Source: Bacteroidales bacterium | GTDB lineage: Bacteria > Bacteroidota > Bacteroidia > Bacteroidales > UBA932 | Length of the DNA stretch: 13,857 nucleotides | Direction of reading: 5' to 3' | Assembly (NCBI GenBank): GCA_017472115.1 | Contig: JAFUQW010000060.1 | Location: forward strand, 1-13,857 | Part shown: positions 1 to 6,709 of the stretch, one piece after another | Position numbering within the stretch: position 1 is the stretch's first letter | How the letters are laid out: the number at the start of each line of letters is the position of its first letter | The notes under the pieces: generated by a model | What the model was told of the DNA's origin: nothing | Databases searched by the model: none | What the model saw: the letters and a program-made list of their open reading frames with translations, nothing else | Program-made: the position numbers and the translations under genes

Positions 1-128
1 CCACGAAGAACGAGGGCCAGTCTGGCAGCAAGACGTCCGAGCACGAGGTCGGTAGCATCGATGACAACCCACTCTTTCTTGATATCACCTGCCTTGAGGG
101 ATACCGTTTTGTAGCTCTGTGTGTCCAT
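1..128 (-). CDS. rplM: Large ribosomal subunit protein L13, N-terminal part (runs off the left edge)
   Basis: L13 (uL13) is an early-assembly protein of the 50S subunit. Only about 42 codons are present. The visible protein begins MDTQSYKTVSLKAGDIKKEW and continues VVIDATDLVLGRLAARLA, which matches the conserved L13 start: a Bacteroidota-type MDTxSYKT extension, then W-V-V-I-D-A-T and L-G-R-L-A. The ATG at 128-126 has no clear Shine-Dalgarno sequence, which is usual in this phylum. A promoter lies about 70 bases upstream and a terminator separates the gene from the barrel gene before it, so it is probably transcribed on its own. In most bacteria rpsI (S9) follows; that would lie outside the window. 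Confidence 0.9.
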   Translation of the reverse strand, partial: MDTQSYKTVSLKAGDIKKEWVVIDATDLVLGRLAARLALVLR

Positions 129-162
129 CTTGTACTTTTAAATGGTTAATACTTAATAAAAA

Positions 163-201
163 ATCTTTGCGATCCCTACACTACATAGGGGGCGCAAAGA
201 T
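163..201. other. Nested inverted repeat at the rplM promoter and leader
   Basis: ATCTTTGCG (163-171) is the exact reverse complement of CGCAAAGAT (193-201). A second pair, CCCTA (174-178) and TAGGG (186-190), lies inside it. Read on the minus strand, the structure is followed by six T residues. The outer arm contains most of the rplM -7 box. The predicted transcript begins at the inner hairpin, so only the inner stem could form in RNA made from this promoter. The whole structure could form in read-through RNA or as a DNA site. Its role is unknown. Confidence 0.5.
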
Positions 202-225
202 AGAAATAATTTTTGGTTTGGCAAA
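195..225 (-). promoter_or_regulatory. Promoter of rplM (Bacteroidota type)
   Basis: On the minus strand TTTG (225-222) is followed after 19 bases by TATCTTTG (202-195), a full match to the Bacteroidota consensus TTTG-N19-21-TAnnTTTG. Transcription should start near 188-190, giving a leader of about 60 bases before the rplM ATG. Confidence 0.75.
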
Positions 226-243
226 ATTTTATGGAATTCAGAC

Positions 244-270
244 AAAAACGGGAGGCCCGGCCGGCCTCCC
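244..270 (-). terminator. Rho-independent terminator after the barrel gene
   Basis: GGGAGGCC (250-257) and GGCCTCCC (263-270) form a perfect 8-bp GC-rich stem with a 5-base loop. On the minus strand it is followed by G and then five T residues. It lies 22 bases beyond the stop codon of the 292-1137 gene and probably ends the lipoprotein-barrel transcript before the rplM promoter. Confidence 0.85.
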
Positions 271-291
271 ATAATGATTTCATGGAATGTT

Positions 292-1137
292 TCAGAATCT
301 GACACCAAGCTTGAGTACCGGCATTTCGAACACTCTTATGCTCTGATGAGATGCCGTATATACATCAAATCCTCGCGGTGCCATCTGTATTATGTCGTAA
401 CGGTATGATCCCGGATGGAACTCGAACCCGAGCACCAGCCCCGGCGCCACACTGTATTCGACACCCGCCACAAGAGCTGCCTTCCCGCAGAGGGCCTGGC
501 CGATGTTCGTGCCTGACTGATAAAGATGGAGATCATCTCCTGCCCCGTCCTCACCAATGTAAGGTTCCATGGTCACGAGTCTTGCCATCTGATAGGTCAG
601 AGCAACTCCTAAATACGGATGAATCCTTGGGTTGAACAGTTTGAAATAGCGGCTTGTACCGAGAGTCACATACCAGTTATGGGATGTCTGGGCGTTGATG
701 TACTGCTGATCCGGAATGATCATGTCCGGTACCGATGTGTCGCCCTCAACATAGTCTCTCGAAGGAGTCAGGTCGATATTGACACCGAAGGAAGTGTTGA
801 GTTCCCAATGGTCGGTGAGGAACACCTTGGTCTGAATTCCTACGATACTGAAACTGTTGTTGTTGAATCCGCTTATGTTAAGATACTGACTCATGTTGCC
901 CGAAGCATCCGTGCTTCCGTTCGGAAGGCCGATGGAGCCCTCCGTGGTGGAAATCTTCGGAACAAGGTATGAATTGAGGTCCTCGTTAAAGAAACCGCTG
1001 TTGCCGACTACCATAGAAACCTGCCACTGTCCCTTCTGTGGAATATAGTCTTCATCCGACACCCAGCTTCCGGGTTGCGCCATGAGAGGCGCAACCGTCA
1101 AAGCCGTCAGTAATATTGTGCAAAGTTTCCTGATCAT
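292..1137 (-). CDS. Outer-membrane beta-barrel protein, hypothetical
   Basis: The 281-residue protein starts with a type I signal peptide (MIRKLCTILLTALTVAPLMA) and probable cleavage after A-Q near residue 21. The mature part is rich in alternating polar and aromatic or hydrophobic stretches, for example W-Y-V-T-L-G-T-S-R-Y and P-Y-L-G-V-A-L-T-Y. It ends in L-G-V-R-F, and a terminal Phe in such a strand is the usual signal for outer-membrane barrel assembly. It resembles small porin-like or OmpW/PorT-like barrels of Bacteroidota, but I cannot assign a named family. It begins 26 bases after the stop codon of the coiled-coil lipoprotein gene with no promoter between them, so the two are probably co-transcribed and may act together in the outer membrane. 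The terminator at 244-270 follows. Substrate and function are unknown. Confidence 0.75.
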   Translation of the reverse strand: MIRKLCTILLTALTVAPLMAQPGSWVSDEDYIPQKGQWQVSMVVGNSGFFNEDLNSYLVPKISTTEGSIGLPNGSTDASGNMSQYLNISGFNNNSFSIVGIQTKVFLTDHWELNTSFGVNIDLTPSRDYVEGDTSVPDMIIPDQQYINAQTSHNWYVTLGTSRYFKLFNPRIHPYLGVALTYQMARLVTMEPYIGEDGAGDDLHLYQSGTNIGQALCGKAALVAGVEYSVAPGLVLGFEFHPGSYRYDIIQMAPRGFDVYTASHQSIRVFEMPVLKLGVRF

Positions 1138-1163
1138 TGCGATTGATTTAGTTTCGTTAACAA

Positions 1164-4100
1164 TTAGGCTGCAGGTGTCTCAGGTGCAGGATCCTCTGGG
1201 ATTTCCTCTTCCCCATAAATGAGGGCTATAGCAGCTTCAAGTTCTTCAGATGCCTTCTCAAGTTCAGCCTGAGCCTCTTCGAGTTCAGCTTCTGCATCTT
1301 CATAGTCTCTTTGTGCCATTGTGAGAGCTGTCACAAGACCATCAAGAATGCCCTGAAGAGTCTCCTCTGCAGAAATAATATCATCTTCCTTCAATGCCAC
1401 AGCTTCTACTGCGTCTTCATATGCCTGCTCAAGAGCCTCCACAAGAGCCTCAAGATCAGCAGCAGAATTTGAAGGATCGGCCTTAAGACAGAATGTCTCG
1501 ATTATATCCTCAAGATTAGTCAGCTTTTCATCGAGAACTGTCTTCTTGTCTTTAGCAGCAGTATATTCCGCATAGTAAGCCTTGTATTCTTCAATGACAG
1601 CAGGAACAGTCTTCTCAATCTCAGCCTTCAAAGCATCAAGCTCAGCATTCTTAGTCTTTACATACTCGATGAACTCAGCCTTTGCTGTCTCTATAGCCTT
1701 GATATGATCAGGAATAGCCGCATAATATGCTTCATCTTCTGCATCATCAATATCAAGATCAAGCTTCTCCATATATATATCTGCGAGATATCCCTGACCA
1801 CTTGCAAATTCAATATAGTCTATCTCACTCTGAGCCGGGATCTTATACTCAAACATATCGACAAATGTATCATAATCAGGAAGAACATAAGGCCATTCCG
1901 AATTATCATCTGCGTAAAGGTAGCAATTATCACTTGTTCCATCTTTGAAGTAAACCGTAACTTCAGCTTCATACCAAAGGGTATTTGCAGTCTGAACCAA
2001 TTCTCCCGGGATTTGGGAAGCGACATCTTTCCAGACAAAGAAATCCTTGTCAACAAGATCGGCAGCAACCACTTCAACAAGTTCATCTCCATCGGTGAGG
2101 AATTCCGGAACATAATAGATGTCAAGATCCAAAGTTCCATAATCCGAACCATCATATGCATAAAGGTTTACTGCATACTCGACATCACCGAAAGAACCTG
2201 AAGGACGTAACATATCATCAACCGGTCCGTTCAAAGCATTGACAGCTACCTGAAGTCCGGTCCTGAGATCATCCAGACGGGTTACCCATTCATTCCTATA
2301 TTCTGTGCTGAAATTAGGATACTTGGCATAGAATTCAGCCCAGATGATGGCATACTTGTTATCAAGATCGTACTTCTTGTCGGCGTATGATTTATCTATA
2401 CCTGCATATAAAGATTCAGCAGCATAATAACCTCCGGCATAATCATACAGTTCCTGATCTTTGATCCACTGTTCCTGAGCAGCAGCCCAGATACTTTCCG
2501 GATCGGTCTTCACCTCAGGATCAGGATTCTGATAATCATCCCTCGCCTTCTTGATATCTGCAAGAGCCTTTACATACAAAGCATGCTTTGTCTTATCTTC
2601 ATCTGACGCAGCTGCCTCGACATAAGTTGCCTCGAAGGTTTCCATCTCAGCTTCTGTCGCATCCGCTGTCTTTTCTGCAACCTCGATAGCCCTGTCTCTC
2701 TTTTCCTTGGCAGCTTCATTTACATAATAAGCCTTATCGTACTTTGCCTCAGCTGCAGCATATTTGGCTTCCGCATCCTGATAGCCCTTAGCCCTCTCTG
2801 CCGTGAGAGTTGCCAATTCACTATCATATGCATTCTGAATCTCCTCCTCCTGGATCTGATCGACAGTGAGCCTTACCTCTTCTGCCTCATACTCGGCGAT
2901 ACCGGCCTTGAATGCCTTGAGAGCTTCATTATAGGTTGCAACCTCTTCCACAAAGTCGTAGTCCTCAGGATAACCGTTATCAACGGTATATTCGTGTTTT
3001 GCGAAATAGGCAAGATAATCTCCCGTCTTGGTAGCTGCGACTGCGTCGTTATATCTCTCAAGAGATGCAAGATAATCTTCAGCGCTTTCCTTCTTTGCTA
3101 TTTCAGCTTCCGAAGCTTCGTTCCAATAGAGATCATAGTGCTTAAAGTACATATCAGCATACTTATATTCCATAATCGCATTATCGAATATCCTTATGAC
3201 CTCATCCTCCTCACCATAAGCATATGAATTGCCTATTATCTGAAAATCACCAAGTACATCGTTCTTGATCTGAACGTCAGGCACCGTGATATATTCAGAA
3301 ATAGCATATGGATTCTGAATCTTTTTGAAAAGACCGGTTCCCCAATCCTCAGGATCATCTGATGAATTGTCATAATCCAGAAGGTAACCTGTCGTATTCT
3401 CATAAAGATCTATACTCTCATTCAACTGACTGACAGCTTTCTCAGTTTCAGCTTCCTTATCCTCCCTTTCCTTCTCGAGTACCTTCATTTCTTTATCAAG
3501 AGCCGCGATTTCCTCCTCAAGCGCCGCTCTTTCCGCATCCCAATCAGTCAGGTCAGGATCAAGCTCCAGAAGAGCCTCCATTTCTGCCTGAGCCTCCTTA
3601 AGACCTTCGAGCTCTGCCTGATACCTTGCTATAGTCCTGGTCTGAGCACGAACTGCCACATTCTTTGCTTCTGCCTCGTCAACTGTAGCAAGTGCCTTTG
3701 TCAAAGTCTCTGTTGCATCCTCAAGATTCCTTGTCTTTTCGACAACAGCTGCCTTAGCACTCTTGACTGTCTGAAGAAGACTATTAAGGTATGACTCCTG
3801 CTCAAAAGTAAGAGTATTACGGGCAAGTTCTATATCAAGAAGCGCCTGATCATAAGAGAGCTGAGCCTCTTCAAGACGCTTGAGTACATCAAGCATCTCG
3901 ATCTTGAATTCCTCTGCCGCGAGTGCAGCCTGCCGCTCTGCATCAGCCTTGGCAGCCTCCTGAGCCGCTATCTGATTCTCAAGTGCAATAAGAGCAAGCT
4001 GATTATCAGTAGAAATACCTTCATTAATCAATTTTTCGCGCTCAGCACGATACTGAGCCGCAAGAGCCTCTGCCTCAACATAGGCAACTCTTGCCTCCTC

Positions 4101-4331
4101 CTGTTTAGCTATAGCCTCCTGCACCTTTGCCTGAGCAAGTACGAGTGCAGCATCTGCTTCAACCTTAGCTGCCTGCGCTGCCTGAAGCGCTGTCTGCGCC
4201 CTCAGCAGTTCGGCTTTAGCACCGCGAAGATCCGCGATTCCTTCCGGCTCGATGTTCTCGATACATCCGGACACCAACAGAGTTCCCACTGACAACATGG
4301 TCGCAAGAACTAGTTTAGACCATTTTTTCAT
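1164..4331 (-). CDS. Giant coiled-coil lipoprotein, hypothetical
   Basis: I start this gene at the ATG at 4331, not at an upstream in-frame ATG (4379), because MKKWSKLVLATMLSVGTLLV then S-G-C is a canonical lipoprotein signal with the lipidated Cys at residue 23. The mature protein (about 1033 residues) begins C-I-E-N-I-E-P-E. It has a long Ala/Glu/Lys-rich coiled coil at about 30-312, then a Tyr/Asp-rich region with more helical stretches. A compact probably beta-rich segment follows at about 705-830 (V-E-Y-A-V-N-L-Y-A-Y, W-Y-E-A-E-V-T-V-Y-F). A second coiled coil spans about 870-1035, and the tail is Pro/Glu-rich and ends ETPAA. The protein is strongly acidic. Acidic residues just after the Cys are compatible with, but do not prove, surface export. 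The layout suggests a lipid-anchored elongated stalk. I recognise no enzyme domain and assign no function. It is probably the first gene of an operon with the downstream barrel. Confidence 0.75.
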   Translation of the reverse strand: MKKWSKLVLATMLSVGTLLVSGCIENIEPEGIADLRGAKAELLRAQTALQAAQAAKVEADAALVLAQAKVQEAIAKQEEARVAYVEAEALAAQYRAEREKLINEGISTDNQLALIALENQIAAQEAAKADAERQAALAAEEFKIEMLDVLKRLEEAQLSYDQALLDIELARNTLTFEQESYLNSLLQTVKSAKAAVVEKTRNLEDATETLTKALATVDEAEAKNVAVRAQTRTIARYQAELEGLKEAQAEMEALLELDPDLTDWDAERAALEEEIAALDKEMKVLEKEREDKEAETEKAVSQLNESIDLYENTTGYLLDYDNSSDDPEDWGTGLFKKIQNPYAISEYITVPDVQIKNDVLGDFQIIGNSYAYGEEDEVIRIFDNAIMEYKYADMYFKHYDLYWNEASEAEIAKKESAEDYLASLERYNDAVAATKTGDYLAYFAKHEYTVDNGYPEDYDFVEEVATYNEALKAFKAGIAEYEAEEVRLTVDQIQEEEIQNAYDSELATLTAERAKGYQDAEAKYAAAEAKYDKAYYVNEAAKEKRDRAIEVAEKTADATEAEMETFEATYVEAAASDEDKTKHALYVKALADIKKARDDYQNPDPEVKTDPESIWAAAQEQWIKDQELYDYAGGYYAAESLYAGIDKSYADKKYDLDNKYAIIWAEFYAKYPNFSTEYRNEWVTRLDDLRTGLQVAVNALNGPVDDMLRPSGSFGDVEYAVNLYAYDGSDYGTLDLDIYYVPEFLTDGDELVEVVAADLVDKDFFVWKDVASQIPGELVQTANTLWYEAEVTVYFKDGTSDNCYLYADDNSEWPYVLPDYDTFVDMFEYKIPAQSEIDYIEFASGQGYLADIYMEKLDLDIDDAEDEAYYAAIPDHIKAIETAKAEFIEYVKTKNAELDALKAEIEKTVPAVIEEYKAYYAEYTAAKDKKTVLDEKLTNLEDIIETFCLKADPSNSAADLEALVEALEQAYEDAVEAVALKEDDIISAEETLQGILDGLVTALTMAQRDYEDAEAELEEAQAELEKASEELEAAIALIYGEEEIPEDPAPETPAA

Positions 4332-4364
4332 AGAGAATAGTGTTGACCTTGAGGTTAATATTTT

Positions 4365-4401
4365 CGGATGAAAACGCAAGGTCTGAAATCATTTTCATCC
4401 G
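4365..4401 (-). other. Inverted repeat in the 5' leader of the coiled-coil lipoprotein gene
   Basis: CGGATGAAAA (4365-4374) and TTTTCATCCG (4392-4401) are exact 10-base reverse complements, 17 bases apart. They lie between the predicted promoter and the start codon at 4331. CGTTTTCA (4400-4407) is also the exact complement of TGAAAACG (4369-4376), so the leader RNA has two mutually exclusive pairings. No T-run follows, so it is not a simple terminator. A hairpin affecting RNA stability or translation is possible, but this is inference. Confidence 0.5.
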
Positions 4402-4443
4402 TTTTCAGGAATAGAGTTTAATATTTTTCAAAAAACATGGCTC

Positions 4444-4473
4444 CAAAGTTAATTATTTTCATCAAAAAATCAA
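4444..4473 (-). promoter_or_regulatory. Promoter of the lipoprotein-barrel operon
   Basis: On the minus strand TTG (4473-4471) is followed after 19 bases by TAACTTTG (4451-4444), a match to TAnnTTTG. Transcription would start near 4437, leaving a leader of about 105 bases. The surrounding stretch 4410-4550 is very AT-rich and holds no gene. Confidence 0.6.
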
Positions 4474-4540
4474 GTGTTTTTCTTTAATTTTTTAATAAAT
4501 TTCATAAACATTTTACTAAATCCACCGATTACTTAACCCC

Positions 4541-4572
4541 AAAAAACAAGAAAAGATGACCATCAGGCCACC
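4541..4572 (-). terminator. Probable terminator after pfkA
   Basis: On the minus strand GGTGGCC (4572-4566), the loop TGAT, then GGTCATC (4561-4555) form a 7-bp stem with two G-U pairs. It is followed by a T-rich run (4554-4541, TTTTCTTGTTTTTT). It starts 31 bases beyond the pfkA stop codon. The stem is weak, but its position and T-run fit a terminator. Confidence 0.55.
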
Positions 4573-4603
4573 TTTCTATCTTCATATTTTCCATGCCTTC
4601 CCG

Positions 4604-5596
4604 TCAGATGGAAAGGACGTTGAGAACATTGATAAGCTCACGGTCTATCGGCTTGTCGATCCTGATGGCCTTATTGAAAGGAACATAGACTATCTGGTCG
4701 TTCTTCACACCGATCATCACGTTGCGCTGACCGTCCTTGAGGGCTTCGATGGCAGCGACTCCCAGGCGGCTCGCGAGGATGCGGTCGTTGGCGGTAGGTA
4801 TTCCGCCGCGCTGGAGATGGCCGAGAATGGTGACGCGGGCCTCGAACTCAGGATACTCGTGTACGAGACGGTCTGCATAATACTGGGCTCCGCCTGTGCC
4901 GTCCTTCTTGCTCTCGGACACGAGGACGATGGAGCTGTTCTTGCTCTTGCGCACTCCCCTGCCGATGAAGGTAGCCAGCTGATCGACATCCGTCTGGTCC
5001 TCCGGAATGATGGCTGCTTCGGCTCCGGTTGCAATTGCCGCATTCTGAGCAAGGAATCCGGCATCGCGACCCATCACTTCCACGAAGAAGATGCGGTTGT
5101 GGGAGTTGGCGGTGTCACGTATCTTGTCAACACATTCCATGATAGTATTGAGAGCCGTGTCATATCCGATGGTGGTATCCGTTCCGTAGAGGTCGTTGTC
5201 TATGGTACCCGGAAGTCCTACACACGGTATGTCATACTCGGCTGCTATGACCTGGGCTCCGGCAAGCGAACCGTTACCTCCGATCACGATAAGGGCATCT
5301 ATGTCGTGTGCCCTGAGATTCTCGTAAGCCTTGGCCCTGCCTTCCTCGTTCATGAAGCCCTTGCTGCGTGCCGTTCTGAGAATGGTACCGCCTCTGTTGA
5401 TGGTACCGCTGACACTCTCGGATGTAAAATCCTTGATTTCATTATTGATAAGGCCTTCCCAGCCTCTGTATATTCCCTTGACCTTCCATCCGTTGGAAAT
5501 GGCAGCTCTTGTAACGGCCCTGATGGCCGCATTCATTCCAGGCGCATCACCTCCCGAGGTGAGGACGCCTATTGTCTGTATCTTTGACATATTCAT
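4604..5596 (-). CDS. pfkA: ATP-type 6-phosphofructokinase
   Basis: This cytosolic enzyme phosphorylates fructose 6-phosphate to the 1,6-bisphosphate, the committed step of glycolysis. At 330 residues it has the usual length of bacterial PfkA. Visible motifs are [13 protein letters not shown] (14-26, nucleotide site), P-G-T-I-D-N-D (129-135, with the catalytic Asp133), M-G-R-D-A-G-F (175-181, sugar phosphate site) and L-G-H-L-Q-R-G-G (258-265). The nucleotide and metal loop reads G-G-N-G-S (106-110) where the E. coli enzyme has G-G-D-G-S. The Gly after Asn argues for ATP rather than pyrophosphate, but the Asp-to-Asn change is unusual (see findings). Met3 (5590) is an equally possible start, because the predicted transcript begins only about 8 bases before Met1. 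The gene stands alone, divergent from dusB. Confidence 0.95.
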   Translation of the reverse strand: MNMSKIQTIGVLTSGGDAPGMNAAIRAVTRAAISNGWKVKGIYRGWEGLINNEIKDFTSESVSGTINRGGTILRTARSKGFMNEEGRAKAYENLRAHDIDALIVIGGNGSLAGAQVIAAEYDIPCVGLPGTIDNDLYGTDTTIGYDTALNTIMECVDKIRDTANSHNRIFFVEVMGRDAGFLAQNAAIATGAEAAIIPEDQTDVDQLATFIGRGVRKSKNSSIVLVSESKKDGTGGAQYYADRLVHEYPEFEARVTILGHLQRGGIPTANDRILASRLGVAAIEALKDGQRNVMIGVKNDQIVYVPFNKAIRIDKPIDRELINVLNVLSI

Positions 5597-5610
5597 ATTG
5601 TTTTCTCATA

Positions 5611-5643
5611 CAAAGTTACAACTTTAGGGCAGAATAAGCCAAA
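5611..5643 (-). promoter_or_regulatory. Promoter of pfkA
   Basis: On the minus strand TTTG (5643-5640) is followed after 21 bases by TAACTTTG (5618-5611). Transcription should start near 5604, leaving only 8-14 bases of leader. A dyad, AAAGTT (5612-5617) and AACTTT (5620-5625), overlaps the -7 box and could be an operator, though at this AT content it may be chance. Confidence 0.65.
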
Positions 5644-5651
5644 CTTTTAGT

Positions 5652-5659
5652 TATTTTTG
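5652..5659 (+). promoter_or_regulatory. Possible -7 box for dusB-lpxK
   Basis: TATTTTTG matches TAnnTTTG and is the only good candidate before dusB. I see no convincing TTTG at the -33 position, which would fall inside the pfkA core promoter. Transcription from here would start about 4 bases before the ATG, giving a nearly leaderless mRNA. Confidence 0.4.
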
Positions 5660-5669
5660 CAGTTTTGTT

Positions 5670-6704
5670 ATGAAAATAGGGAATATAGACTTAGGAGAAA
5701 AGCCGCTCATGCTGGCACCGATGGAAGATGTGACGGATGCATCGTTCAGATTCATCTGCAAGGAATTCGGTGCAGATATGACATATACGGAATTCGTTTC
5801 GTCGGACGGCCTGATACGCGACGCGAAGAAATCGCTTGCGAAGCTTGTCACCTATGACTATGAGGCTCCCATAGGGATCCAGATCTACGGAAACATTCCG
5901 GAAGCCATGGTCGATGCCGCCCTGATGGCCGAAAAGGCTGCCGAAATAGCCGGAGGGCATGGCGCCGACCTCATTGACATCAATTTCGGCTGTCCGGTCA
6001 ACAAGATTGCAAAAAGAGGAGCAGGATCCGGGATGATGAGGGAGCCGGACAAGATGGTCGAAATAACGAAAATGGTGGTGGATGCCGTGAAGCTTCCGGT
6101 TACCGTCAAGACCCGCCTCGGATGGGATGAGGACTCCAAGATCATAGTGGAACTGGCAGAGAGGCTGCAGGACGCCGGCATTCAGGCACTGACCATTCAC
6201 GGCCGTACACGATGCCAGATGTATTCGGGCGAAGCAGACTGGACGCTCATAGGAAAGGTGAAGGAGAATCCGCGCATGCACATACCTGTAATAGGTAACG
6301 GAGACATCAATTCCCCCGAAAAGGCTGCACAGGCTTTCGAACGTTATGGTGTTGACGGAGTGATGATAGGAAGGGCCACATACGGCCATCCATGGATATT
6401 CCGGGAGATCAGGCACTATCTTGATACCGGCGAGCTACTTCCCCAGATGAGCGTGGAGGACAGGGTCGCCTTAGCCAAGAGACATCTTGCCAAGTCCGTG
6501 GAGATAAAGGGCGACAGAGTCGGGGTACTGGAGATGAGACGACATCTTGCCTGCTATTTCAAGGGCCTGCCGGATTTCAAGGAGACGAGGCTGAAGCTTG
6601 TGACGCTGAACGACCCGCAGGATCTGTATGAGACATTGGATTATGTTGCAGGACGCTGGGGTGACCATGAGGCACCTGTTGCGGGGAATGTTTATGATTT
6701 GTAG
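5670..6704 (+). CDS. dusB: tRNA-dihydrouridine synthase, DusB type
   Basis: Dus enzymes are FMN-dependent and reduce specific uridines in the tRNA D-loop using NADPH. The 344-residue protein is a TIM barrel with L-A-P-M-E-D-V-T-D (FMN site, about 15-23), Y-T-E-F-V-S-S (39-45) and D-I-N-F-G-C-P-V-N-K (103-112), where Cys108 is the catalytic cysteine. It also has V-K-T-R-L-G (146-151), I-H-G-R-T-R (176-181), I-G-N-G-D-I (208-213) and I-G-R-A-T-Y-G-H-P-W-I-F (233-244). The start MKIGNIDLGEKPLMLAPMED is typical of DusB, so the start codon is secure. lpxK follows after 5 bases, so the two are co-transcribed. The pairing seems to be one of genome organisation, as no shared pathway is known. Confidence 0.93.
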   Translation: MKIGNIDLGEKPLMLAPMEDVTDASFRFICKEFGADMTYTEFVSSDGLIRDAKKSLAKLVTYDYEAPIGIQIYGNIPEAMVDAALMAEKAAEIAGGHGADLIDINFGCPVNKIAKRGAGSGMMREPDKMVEITKMVVDAVKLPVTVKTRLGWDEDSKIIVELAERLQDAGIQALTIHGRTRCQMYSGEADWTLIGKVKENPRMHIPVIGNGDINSPEKAAQAFERYGVDGVMIGRATYGHPWIFREIRHYLDTGELLPQMSVEDRVALAKRHLAKSVEIKGDRVGVLEMRRHLACYFKGLPDFKETRLKLVTLNDPQDLYETLDYVAGRWGDHEAPVAGNVYDL

Positions 6705-6709
6705 AATGA

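Noticed and set aside
4332..4379. 16-residue N-terminal extension of the coiled-coil lipoprotein
   Set aside because: It would place a non-signal stretch before a perfect lipoprotein signal peptide and overlaps the leader inverted repeat.
4556..5587. Long open reading frame on plus, antisense to pfkA (343 codons)
   Set aside because: It lies wholly over pfkA, whose motifs and length are clear, and its peptide shows no recognisable domain. It is a by-product of codon bias on the opposite strand.
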